Assembly (NCBI RefSeq): GCF_003259745.1
Contig: NZ_QLMC01000008.1
Coordinates: 210,552 to 274,551, forward strand
Direction of reading: 5' to 3'
Source of the DNA: Larkinella arboricola
GTDB taxonomy: Bacteria; Bacteroidota; Bacteroidia; Cytophagales; Spirosomataceae
DNA length: 64,000 nt
Within the stretch, counting starts at the first letter, position 1; each line of letters opens with the position of its first letter. The notes below the pieces were generated by a model. The model was not told the origin of the DNA. It saw only the letters and a list, made by a program, of their open reading frames with translations, and searched no databases. Positions 47,913 to 57,200 of the stretch are shown one piece after another. A program made the translations under genes and the position numbers.

Positions 47913-47981
47913 GCCGATCCTGTGGAAATAGATAAAAAGTCAGTGGGCTTCACGCAGCGCCGGTTGGCATACTGAGGTTTC

Positions 47982-48000
47982 AGCCGTTTTATAAACGGCT
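47982..48000. terminator. Short perfect hairpin between kinase and GDSL genes
   Basis: AGCCGTTT-TAT-AAACGGCT, 8-bp stem with a 3-base loop, in the gap downstream of the hybrid kinase gene. No T run; it could equally be a protein-binding palindrome. Confidence 0.3.
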
Positions 48001-48145
48001 AATCAGACCCGAAATTGTATGGATGGATGGGTGGCAGGAAAACCCGCCAGCCGTCCGGGCCCCAAAATAATTCCAGCCAGTGGCCTGATTAGCCAGGTAA
48101 ACACGGCGTCCCGAACGTTGCTGGCTCAAGCGGTCAGGCCGTCGG

Positions 48146-51010
48146 TCAGTCGGGAATTTTACCGTTTAAATAAGCCTCCATGACCGACCGAATCACCGGC
48201 ATTTCGGATTCGAGCACCTGAATGTACTGATCCATCAGGGGAGCAATTTCAGCCATGCCTTTTTTATCGGCAATCAGCGTTTCCGTCGTCGTGATGAGCC
48301 GCGCGGCTTCGGTCAGCCCAAACGTCTGAATAATGGCTTTCTGCGTATGAATCAGTCGTTTAATCGCCATCAGGTCGTCCTCAGCCATGAATTGTTTCAA
48401 CTGTTGAATTTCATTCGGTGTTTGATGCAGAAATAACGTCATCATTTCTACAGCAAAGTCCATATCATTTCCCACCGCATCGAGCAGCGGGTCCACCGAA
48501 AAACTGGGAGCCGGTGGGGTGTAGTTTGGTTTTTGATTGGGTGTCATTGTTGATATACCTGGTAAATATTTTCTGATAATCCGCTGCAATTCCTCAATCT
48601 GGAATGGCTTTGGAATAAAATCATTCATCCCCGACTGAAGGCATTGCTCGCGTTCATTGGCCAGGGCATGAGCCGTCATGGCAATAATCGGCACCTGTTT
48701 TTTCAATGTCGCTCTCACATGACGGGTCGTGGTATAGCCGTCCATGACGGGCATCTGAATGTCCATCAACACCAGATCAAAGTCGGTTTTCTGAAGCAGT
48801 TCAAGGGCGATCTGACCATTCTCGGCCACCTGCGCCGTGTAGCCCAGCCGTTTCAGCACCTGTAAGGCCAGCTTCTGGTTCATGACATTATCTTCCACGA
48901 CCAGAATGTTCACCTCCCGGTCGGTCGGTCCTGCCTCTCCATCCAGCAACACGGCATCGTCTACGGACTGGTGCGGGGCTATTTTATACGGTATTTCGAG
49001 CGTAAAGCAGGAGCCTTTTCCGGCTTCACTCGCTACCGTAATCCAGCCGCCCTGCATTTCAGTCAGCGATTTGACAATGTTCAGACCCAGCCCGGTCCCA
49101 CCGTAATAGCGGGTTGTAAAATCGCTGGCCTGCCGGAAGCGTTCAAAAATATGGGGCAGAACGTCTTTTTCCATCCCAATTCCTGTATCCTCCACCGCGA
49201 ACCGAATCCGGGCCGACTCGCCTTGTACGTCCGTTTTTTCAATCGATACCGTTACCCCGCCGTGTTTGGTAAACTTGATCGCATTGCTGAGCAGGTTCAG
49301 CAGGATTTGCGTCAGCCGGGTTGGATCGCCCAGCACAACCGGAGGCAAATCCGGGTCGGTTTTGATGCGGAGAGACAACCCCTTGTCGCGGGCCGAGGCA
49401 TCGAGCATGGTCCGGATCGAGTCCGCCAGCGAACAGATACTGAACGGAATGCTCTCAAGCGGCAGCATCCCCGCTTCAATCTTTGAAATATCAAGAATGT
49501 CGTTAACAATGGTCAGCAGGTTTTTACCGGCCGTCCGCACGTAGTCAACGTACTCTTTTTGCTCAACACTCAGCCCCGTCGATACCAGCAGGTTCGAAAA
49601 GCCCAGAATGGCGTTGAGGGGCGTCCGGATTTCGTGGCTCATATTGGCCAGAAACTGCTTTTCGGTATGGCGGGCATCTTCGGCAATCAGTTTAGCCTGA
49701 GCCAGTTCCTGCTCCAGTTGCTTCCGTTCCGTGATGTCGTAGTGAATTCCCATCGACCCCACTACATTTCCCGCTTCGTCCAGAATCGGAGCGCCACTGA
49801 TGATGGCCCAGATGCGGGAACCGTCTTTGCGTTTAAGCTGCATCTCGTAGGAATTGGCTCCCCCTTCACTCCGCAGCTTCTCCTGCCGTGCCTGAAAGGT
49901 TACAAACTCATTGGGTATTAGCAGATTGTCGGCCCGCTGCCCAATCAGTTCTTCCTCGGTATAGCCCACCATATGGCAAAACCGGTCGTAGGCCCGCCGG
50001 ATGACCTGGTTATTGTCCACCTCCAGCAGCCCCAGTTCCATCCGGTCCATGATGCCCCGGTATTTTTCTTCGCTTTTGCGGATCTGCTCATTGGCCCGGT
50101 ACTTCTCGGTAATATCCGTATACTGCCAGAGATGCCCCCGGTATTCTCCCTCCAGAAAGATCGGAATGTAGTTCCGTTTTAAAATCCGACCGTCTACCAG
50201 CTCAAAAACCTCGTTAATAATGGTTTTCTTTTGATGGACAGCCTCATCCGTTTGCCGGGTAAACAGGGCTGGCCCGGTAAACAGTTCGTCAGACGGGTTA
50301 GCCCACTGGCTGTAATCCGTTCCGATCAGCTCATCAGGCGTCAGTTGAATACCGAACAAATCGCAGTATAACTGATTAACCAGAATCACTTTCCGGTTTT
50401 CGTCCTCGACCAGAACGCCGGTTTGCAGGTTCTTGATGAGCGAGGTTAACCGGGCCTGTGTGCTCCGAAATCTATCTTCGTTGACAATCCGGGCGGTAAT
50501 ATCGCGGGCCACGGCGACTAATTCCAGCTTTTGTCCGCCTTCTTCAATCACCCGTACGGTCTGGCCAATCCACAGTTTCCGCCCATCTTTCGTCAGGACC
50601 GGAAATTCGGTATACATACCGGATTCGCCCGTTTGCAACATATTCTGGTAGAAATCCGCCACCCTTGCGCGCCACTCCGGCATGATCAGATGAATGAAAT
50701 TCAACCCAATGATTTCGGCTTCTGAATAACCCAGACACGATTCAACCACGGGATTGACAAACGTAAAAAACCCGTCGAGTGTCGTGGTAAAGATGATATC
50801 CTGCACCGACTCGATGACGTGGCGGTAGAGGTTTTCGCTTTTAGGAATCTCCCTGACGTTACCGTAAACCGCTCGCGTCTCACCTAGTATCTGAAGTTGC
50901 TCGTTGGCATCCCGAAGCTGCTGTTCCCTTTCTGCCAGAACAGCCTCCGCCTGTTGACGGGCTTTTTGTTCCAAACTGAGTTGGTGTTCAAGCTGTTCTA
51001 TCGAAGGCAT
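48146..51010 (-). CDS. Hybrid sensor kinase: 3 PAS, HisKA, HATPase, REC, HPt
   Basis: 954 residues, no membrane helix, so cytoplasmic. N-terminal coiled-coil (EQKARQQAEAVLAEREQQL), PAS domains at about 60-180, 185-310 and 315-435, HisKA with His459 in NMSHEIRTPLNA, HATPase (NLLSNAIKF, DTGIGMEKD, GTGLGLNI), receiver with Asp750 in VLMDIQMPVMDGY and Lys in FIPKPF, and an HPt domain with His888 in RLIHTQKAI. It carries a full internal relay His-Asp-His, so an output regulator elsewhere is expected. Signal unknown. Confidence 0.94.
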   Translation of the reverse strand: MPSIEQLEHQLSLEQKARQQAEAVLAEREQQLRDANEQLQILGETRAVYGNVREIPKSENLYRHVIESVQDIIFTTTLDGFFTFVNPVVESCLGYSEAEIIGLNFIHLIMPEWRARVADFYQNMLQTGESGMYTEFPVLTKDGRKLWIGQTVRVIEEGGQKLELVAVARDITARIVNEDRFRSTQARLTSLIKNLQTGVLVEDENRKVILVNQLYCDLFGIQLTPDELIGTDYSQWANPSDELFTGPALFTRQTDEAVHQKKTIINEVFELVDGRILKRNYIPIFLEGEYRGHLWQYTDITEKYRANEQIRKSEEKYRGIMDRMELGLLEVDNNQVIRRAYDRFCHMVGYTEEELIGQRADNLLIPNEFVTFQARQEKLRSEGGANSYEMQLKRKDGSRIWAIISGAPILDEAGNVVGSMGIHYDITERKQLEQELAQAKLIAEDARHTEKQFLANMSHEIRTPLNAILGFSNLLVSTGLSVEQKEYVDYVRTAGKNLLTIVNDILDISKIEAGMLPLESIPFSICSLADSIRTMLDASARDKGLSLRIKTDPDLPPVVLGDPTRLTQILLNLLSNAIKFTKHGGVTVSIEKTDVQGESARIRFAVEDTGIGMEKDVLPHIFERFRQASDFTTRYYGGTGLGLNIVKSLTEMQGGWITVASEAGKGSCFTLEIPYKIAPHQSVDDAVLLDGEAGPTDREVNILVVEDNVMNQKLALQVLKRLGYTAQVAENGQIALELLQKTDFDLVLMDIQMPVMDGYTTTRHVRATLKKQVPIIAMTAHALANEREQCLQSGMNDFIPKPFQIEELQRIIRKYLPGISTMTPNQKPNYTPPAPSFSVDPLLDAVGNDMDFAVEMMTLFLHQTPNEIQQLKQFMAEDDLMAIKRLIHTQKAIIQTFGLTEAARLITTTETLIADKKGMAEIAPLMDQYIQVLESEMPVIRSVMEAYLNGKIPD

Positions 51011-51350
51011 AATACGTTCTGATAATGATCACCCCGACCGCCGGACACGATAGCAGAAAATCCTCTGGTAACAAAGGGTTTTTGATCGTTCCCAAACCAG
51101 TTTCCACTAATCAGTAAATACTCAAATCGATTACGCCGTATTTGTATCACTATTTCTTCCGTTAGAGATCGACTAACTATTTCGTTGCAGGAGCGGGTAG
51201 GAACTTTCAGAATAAAGAAAGCAACAATTATGCCGTACCGTACAATAAACCTGGCCACAAACCGCCTTTTCCGGAGAGGAAGACTCTCTTCATAGACAAC
51301 GCTAAAACCAACTGAATCTGTCTGATAAATTAAGGACTTTTACCGGGCTT
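51011..51350. other. Intergenic region upstream of the hybrid kinase
   Basis: About 340 bp. A minus-strand frame from 51258 is continuous with no features and reads through to just past the kinase start, so it is not called. No clear promoter box assigned. Confidence 0.35.
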
Positions 51351-51381
51351 AAAAACAAAAATCCGACTTTTCAGCCGGACT
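51351..51381 (-). terminator. Rho-independent terminator of the 51412 gene
   Basis: On the minus strand TCCGGC-TGAAAA-GTCGGA is followed by TTTTTGTTTTT. It lies about 30 bp after the stop. Confidence 0.75.
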
Positions 51382-51411
51382 TTTTCAGAACCAGGAAAAT
51401 TTAATCGTCTA

Positions 51412-51798
51412 TTAATTCATACTCACCAAACGGTGGGTATATACGACAGGTGTATTAGTTTCCAGTTTTACGGTTTTGACTTCCGTATAGTTACCATCCG
51501 AAATTTCAACCTTGTAAACGCCGTCTTCCAGATCATTCAGGTCAAAACGAAGATTTGAGGCTTCGCTGCCTTTTCCCAGCTTTCTCGTAACCAGTATCCG
51601 GCCCGTATGGCTGAGTAACTTGATGTTTACCTTACTGTCTTTTTCTTTACTAACGTTTACACCGACTTTCATGCTGTTGATCATCGGATAAACGGCCGAC
51701 TGGAAAGTGGCTTTGGCTTTGTCACCGTTATCGGCGGCAAACGTCTGGGTGGCAACCAGGGTGAGGGCAATGAGGGCGGAGGCAAATAGAGTTTTCAT
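51412..51798 (-). CDS. Small secreted beta-sandwich protein
   Basis: 128 residues. Signal peptide cleaved after QTFA (about residue 21). The mature part (INSMKVGVNVSKEKDSKVNI, LLSHTGRILVTRKLGKGSE, DLNDLEDGVYKVEISDG) looks like a stand-alone version of the T9SS type A/DUF3244-like beta-sandwich. It lacks the usual terminal basic Lys/Arg sorting end. Has its own promoter and terminator and is probably well expressed. Function unknown. Confidence 0.75.
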   Translation of the reverse strand: MKTLFASALIALTLVATQTFAADNGDKAKATFQSAVYPMINSMKVGVNVSKEKDSKVNIKLLSHTGRILVTRKLGKGSEASNLRFDLNDLEDGVYKVEISDGNYTEVKTVKLETNTPVVYTHRLVSMN

Positions 51799-51860
51799 CG
51801 TATTGTTGTTTGCGTGTTAAAGGATGTTCGGTTTTTGTTGTTTACTGTTCTTTGTTGTTT

Positions 51861-51868
51861 CAAAGGTA
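51861..51868 (-). promoter_or_regulatory. Promoter -7 box of the small secreted protein gene
   Basis: TACCTTTG on the minus strand matches TAnnTTTG, 62 bp before the ATG. The leader is A/C-rich (repeats of AACAA), typical of efficiently translated Bacteroidota messages. No good -33 box seen. Confidence 0.5.
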
Positions 51869-52052
51869 ACAACCTCCTAAGGTACCTTGCTATACATAGT
51901 ACTTTAGCGGTTTAAAAACCGGGTCAGTGGTTACCGGGCTGGATGAATAGTATACCGGCTTTCGGTAAAATAGCTTCTGATGGAGGTTTTATCCGATTTG
52001 CAAACATCTCAACCGGCTGAACGTTGGTAGGTTTAACAAACTTCCTTTTGTT

Positions 52053-53021
52053 ATGCGACTCCTCAGCTTCCAGATTCTGGCCTGCCTGGGCCTTCTTTTT
52101 CTGCCTTCCGTCCTTGTTGCTCAATCTACTGGTGTCGACTATCCTTATCCGGTGCAGTTTCTTTCCCTGAACATGGAGTCCAAACCCGTCCGGATGGCTT
52201 ATATGGATGTCAGACCCGCGCAACCCAACGGCAAGACGGTTTTGCTGCTGCACGGTAAAAACTTTAACGGGTATTACTGGCAGACCGTGATTCGCTGGCT
52301 GACGGCCAACGGCTACCGGGCCATCGTTCCCGACCAGGTGGGCTGGGGAAAGTCGTCACACCCCGACATTCATTATAGCTTTCACCGGCTGGCGGCCAAC
52401 ACCCGGCACCTGCTCGATACGCTCGGCATTCAGAAAGTAACGGTTTTAGCTCACTCTATGGGCGGTATGCTCGGCACGCGGTTCACCCTGATGTATCCCG
52501 AAATCGTGGAGAAGCTGGTGCTCGAAAACCCAATTGGCCTGGAAGATTACAAGACGTTTGTTCCGTACCAGACCATTGAACAGCAGTTTCAGAAGGAGAA
52601 ATCGGCCACGTTCGAATCCTATCAGCAGTACCAGAAAAGCTATTATCCCGTCTGGAAACCGGAATACGACGACCTGGTGCAGGTGCAGGCCAGCGACCTG
52701 AAATCGCCCGACTTCAACGCCATTGCCTGGTCCAATGCCGTCACCTACCTGATGATCTATGAACAGCCCGTCTGTTACGAGTTTAACCGCCTGAAAACCC
52801 CTACCCTGCTGATTATCGGGCAGGAAGACCGCACGGTCGTTGGCAAGAATCTGCTCTCCAAAACCGAACAGGCCCGGCACGGTTTATACCCCGAACTGGG
52901 CAGGCAAACCGTTAAGCAACTGCAATCGGGCAAACTCATCGAGCTAGACGGCGTGGGGCACATTCCGCACATTCAGGCACCCGAACGATTTCTGAAGGCG
53001 CTGGGCGATTTTTTGAAATAA
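52053..53021 (+). CDS. Secreted alpha/beta hydrolase
   Basis: 322 residues. Signal peptide ends at VLVAQ (about residue 24). Alpha/beta hydrolase with LLLHGKNFNG (oxyanion region), nucleophile Ser135 in LAHSMGG, acid in IIGQEDRTV and His in GVGHIPH. DQVGWGKSSHP is the usual strand-4 segment. Resembles haloalkane dehalogenase/proline iminopeptidase-like hydrolases; substrate unknown. 73 bp upstream of the membrane-tailed dehydrogenase gene on the same strand. Confidence 0.9.
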   Translation: MRLLSFQILACLGLLFLPSVLVAQSTGVDYPYPVQFLSLNMESKPVRMAYMDVRPAQPNGKTVLLLHGKNFNGYYWQTVIRWLTANGYRAIVPDQVGWGKSSHPDIHYSFHRLAANTRHLLDTLGIQKVTVLAHSMGGMLGTRFTLMYPEIVEKLVLENPIGLEDYKTFVPYQTIEQQFQKEKSATFESYQQYQKSYYPVWKPEYDDLVQVQASDLKSPDFNAIAWSNAVTYLMIYEQPVCYEFNRLKTPTLLIIGQEDRTVVGKNLLSKTEQARHGLYPELGRQTVKQLQSGKLIELDGVGHIPHIQAPERFLKALGDFLK

Positions 53022-53094
53022 GCCAAAATTATTTCTAACCATCTGACCCGTTGGGCAGTTAGAATGAAACGGATGAATCAACCACTCACACATC

Positions 53095-54186
53095 ATGACT
53101 AATCAGGAAAATAAATCAGCGAAAACCGCCTTGATCACGGGTGCCTCCAGCGGCATCGGCTATGAGCTTGCCAAACTATTTGCCAAAGATGGCTACAACC
53201 TCGTACTCGTTGCCCGAAGCACCGAAAAACTAAACGAACTGGGCGGCCAGTTTTGGGATGAATACGGCGTTGAAACCGTAGTGATTACCAAGGATTTGTC
53301 GAAAGAGGATGCCGCCCGGGATGTTTACAACCAGGTCAAAGAGAAAAATATTACCGTCGATATTCTGGTCAACGATGCCGGTGTTGGTACATACGGCCTG
53401 TTCGCTACCGAAACCGATTGGGAAAAGGAAAAATCGCTCATCCACCTGAACGTACTGACCACGACGCTGCTGACCAAGCTTTTTCTGAAAGACATGGTTG
53501 AGCGCAATGAGGGTAAAATTCTGAATCTGGCGTCGATTGCATCCATCACTCCCACGCCACTGATGGCGGTTTATGCCGCTACCAAAGCATACATCTACAA
53601 TTTTACCCAATCCCTGATCAACGAATTAAAAGACACGAACGTCAGTGTGACGGCCCTGCTGCCGAACGCAACGGATACTGATTTCTTCAACAAAGCCGGT
53701 GCCACGAATGCGAAGGTAACGGACAACCTGGACGATGCCGTCGTGGTGGCTAAAGATGCCTACAACGCCCTGATGAAAGGAGCGTCCAAGGTGATTCCCG
53801 GCGGTTTGGGTAACAAAGCGCAGGAAATCATGGCGTATCTGACTCCGCAGGAAACCCTCGCCCAGATGATGCGGAAAAATATGGAGCCGAAAAATACGGC
53901 TCAGACCGAAGAAAAAAGCAACAAAGCAGCCTGGGCCTGGGGAATCGGTATTGCAGCCGTTGTGATTGCCGGAGCCGCCGTGGCACTGGCTTACAACAAC
54001 AGCAATGTCGTGGATAAAGCCCGGTATCGGTACAAGGCCGGTAAACTAAAATCCGGTGCGGATGATGTTTACACCGATGTAAAAGATGCTCTCCTTAGCG
54101 GGCTTGACAATGTGAAAGACGCCGTTGCTACGGCGAAAGAAGTGGTTGCCAAAGCCCGCGAAACCTTTACAGAAGCCGTATCGTAA
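53095..54186 (+). CDS. SDR oxidoreductase fused to a membrane/YtxH-like tail
   Basis: 363 residues. An SDR domain (about 8-255) has TGASSGIGYE, NDAG in place of NNAG, catalytic Ser in NLASIASI and YAATK. Beyond the normal SDR length there is a polar linker (KNTAQTEEKSNK), one membrane helix (AWGIGIAAVVIAGAAVALAY) and an amphipathic 60-residue tail (YRYKAGKLKSGADDV, VKDAVATAKEVVAKARE) like YtxH/late-embryogenesis-type helices. The dehydrogenase is thus probably anchored to the inner membrane. Terminator directly downstream. Confidence 0.88.
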   Translation: MTNQENKSAKTALITGASSGIGYELAKLFAKDGYNLVLVARSTEKLNELGGQFWDEYGVETVVITKDLSKEDAARDVYNQVKEKNITVDILVNDAGVGTYGLFATETDWEKEKSLIHLNVLTTTLLTKLFLKDMVERNEGKILNLASIASITPTPLMAVYAATKAYIYNFTQSLINELKDTNVSVTALLPNATDTDFFNKAGATNAKVTDNLDDAVVVAKDAYNALMKGASKVIPGGLGNKAQEIMAYLTPQETLAQMMRKNMEPKNTAQTEEKSNKAAWAWGIGIAAVVIAGAAVALAYNNSNVVDKARYRYKAGKLKSGADDVYTDVKDALLSGLDNVKDAVATAKEVVAKARETFTEAVS

Positions 54187-54205
54187 GCTAAAAAATATAA
54201 TAAGC

Positions 54206-54262
54206 AAAACCGCCGGTCAGCGCAGTTGGCGTTTTTACGCTTCCTGCCCGACCGGCGGTTTT
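54206..54262. terminator. Bidirectional terminator between the SDR-tail and giant genes
   Basis: AAAACCGCCGGTC (54206-54218) pairs perfectly with GACCGGCGGTTTT (54250-54262), giving A/T tracts on both sides between two convergent genes. Confidence 0.85.
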
Positions 54263-54281
54263 TGTTTTAACTATTTACGGC

Positions 54282-57200
54282 TTACTGGCCTTTTACCACT
54301 TTGAATCGTTTGGCCTGCTTGCCCTTCCCTACCTGTATCACGTACAGACCCGGTACGAACTCACTGCCTAAGTGAATCTGCTGATCCGATTCCACATCGT
54401 CCAGTTGCAACACAACCCGACCGTAAGAGTCATAGACAACCACGGGCAGTTTGCCTTCCTCCCGGCCTTTGATTTGCAGATTGAAAGACCGTGTGAAGGG
54501 GTTCGGATACGTCCTGATCGACATCCCTGCCGTTTCCGCATTGCCAAACACGCTCAGACGACCAGCCGGAGCCTGGTCAACCACACTGAAGTTTACCGTT
54601 AAGGGCGTACCTGCCGTACCCGTTGCACTGGCTCCCGTATAGGGGGTTACCGTCAGCGTATAGCTGCCTACTGCGGGCGTCCAGCTGTTGTAATTTCCGT
54701 TGCTATCACCGAATAACGCATACGGGAATCCGGTTTCCGTCTGGGTACGGCTTTGCTTGCCGCTCAGGACCATCTTCACCGAGCCCACCGGACTGGGGTT
54801 GGTATTCGCCCGGATGTTCAGGCTTTTGCTGGGCAAGGCAGCCAGATTCAGGACCTGTCCTTCAGTCAGGATCAAAATTTCCTGTTCGTCGTTTGCGTTC
54901 ATCAGGCTAAAACTCACCACCTGCTGAGCAGCGGCTACCGGGTTAACTTTCACCGTCAGCTCGTCAAAGGCTGTAGCATTCTGGTTATCGGTTACCGTCA
55001 GCCGGAACACATACGTACCCGCTACCAGGTTGCTGGCCGTCAGGGTGGCGGCATTACTGTTTGACAGCGTAGCCGTTGCCGGACCGCTTTGCTGCGTCCA
55101 TTTGTAGGCGGTAATGCTGCCATTGGCGTCGGAACTGGTTGATCCATCCAGCGTTACGCTGTTCGTGGGCAGTGTAATGGTCTGATCAGCACCGGCCCGG
55201 GCCACTGGTGCCGTGTTGGACACAGCCTGATCAATCACAGTAAAGCTCAGCGTGAGCGGAGTTCCGGCGGTTCCGGTGGCGCCCGAAGCCGTGTACGGTG
55301 TGGCCGTCAGGGTGTAGCTGCCCACCGTCGGCGTCCAGTTCTTGAAGTCACCGTTGGTATCACCGAACAAGGCATACGGCAAGCCATTATCCGTTTGGTT
55401 ACGGCTTTGTTTGCCACTCAGCACCATGTTGACCGATCCTACCGGGCTGGGGTTGGTATTAACCCGAATGTTCAGATTACGCGAAGGCAACGTTGCCAGG
55501 TTAATGGTCTCACCGTTGGTCAGTACTTTAATCTCCTGATCGTTGGTCGCGTTCATCAGGCTAAGGCTCAACACCATCTGCGGAACCGTCACCGTAAACA
55601 CTTTCTTGTCGGAAAGCGCCGGTAAACCATTGTCCGTAGCGGTAACCGTCAGGCTAAAGGTACCCGTCGTAGTCGGGGTCCAGCTGAAAGCTCCGGTGCT
55701 GGGGTTGATGCTGGCGGCAGGAGCGCCCTCAACACTGTAAGTTAGGCTTTGATCCGAATCGGGGTCAGTGGCCTGCGCCGTGAAAGTCAGGGCCTGGCCA
55801 AGCGTAGCGGTCTTGTTGCTAATCGGAGCCAGTACGGGCGGTTTGTTAGCCGGGGTTGCTTCGCCGAGCAGCACGATAGACAAATCTTCATCCGTGTTAC
55901 TGATGGTTAATGTAGATACTTTATCTCCCTCTGACACCGGATTGAAGCTAACCTGTACATCTACTGATCCCTGCGCCGGTATGACAAAAGGAACCGGGTG
56001 ATCCACCTTAAACTCAGAGCCTTGCGGGAAGCTGGCTGACGTAACAACAATCGCTTGATTACCACTGGTATTTGACAGTTTAATAACCGTCGTGCGAGTC
56101 CCGTTAACCGGCACCGGCTCCAGCACTCGGCTTGAACCCGCGTCGGACGAGATCGAACCTGGCGTAATCTGCGTTACCGTCGGCGTTGTCGGTTCGCCCT
56201 TGAAGTAAACTTCCTGCTCGCTGATGGCGCTGCTTCCCTGCGCACCAGAACCGGCTGCCACGTAGACACCGCCATTATTGACGATTACCTGAGTTGCGTG
56301 CCGACCTTTCTGCATGTTGGCCAGTTTCTTCCAGATACCGGTCCCGAAATTCAAAGCCTCCGTTTCAGCATGAGCGGCTGGCTGATTACTTTCTCCACCG
56401 ATAATAAGCAATTCGCCATCTAGAACCGCAGCCGATGTTCCGGCACGCGGGGTCGGAATTGAATTGGGCAAGGTAGACCATTGACCGGTTGTAAGATCAT
56501 AGACGTCCACTTCCGGTACAGTCAGTGTAAAGGTCTGATTGGTATTGGCCGACGAACGTCGTCCGGCAGCCGCATACAATTTATTTTCATGAACCACCGC
56601 CTGGAAGTGATCGCGTGCGTGCGGTGCGTCGGGCAGTGTCCGCCAGATTCCAGTTGCTGGGTCGTACTCATCAAACCAGGCGACATAGCCGTTGTTGTGT
56701 CCTTTCGTATTGCCCCCAACGATATAAATCTTCTTGTTATAGACAACTACTCCAGCACTTCCCCGGCGCCGACTCTCTGGAATATTCGGACCTACATACC
56801 ATTTATTGGCTTTGGGGTCATAAATATGAACCTGATTGACGGTAGGTTCCTGGGGATAGTTTCCGGAAAGGGCACCCACTACGTAGATCAAACCATCGAT
56901 CTCAACGGCCTGGAAGTGGTGCATATCAACCGGGGTCTGAGCGGCATTCGTCCAGACCTTCGTGATCGGGTTATAAACCTGTACGGGCTTGATTCCCCGG
57001 CCACCAATCAGGTAAAACTTGTCGCCAGCCTGTACATAACCGTTCTCAAAACGGGCGGTTGGTTTCCCCGAAGCGGGAATGATATTCTGCCAGCTACCGG
57101 CAACAACCGGGGGAGCAATGCTGATCACAAAGCTGTCGCTTACTGTTCCACCTTCTCCGTCGTTCGCCGTTACTTTCACGGTGATGCTTTCAGGGCCGTC

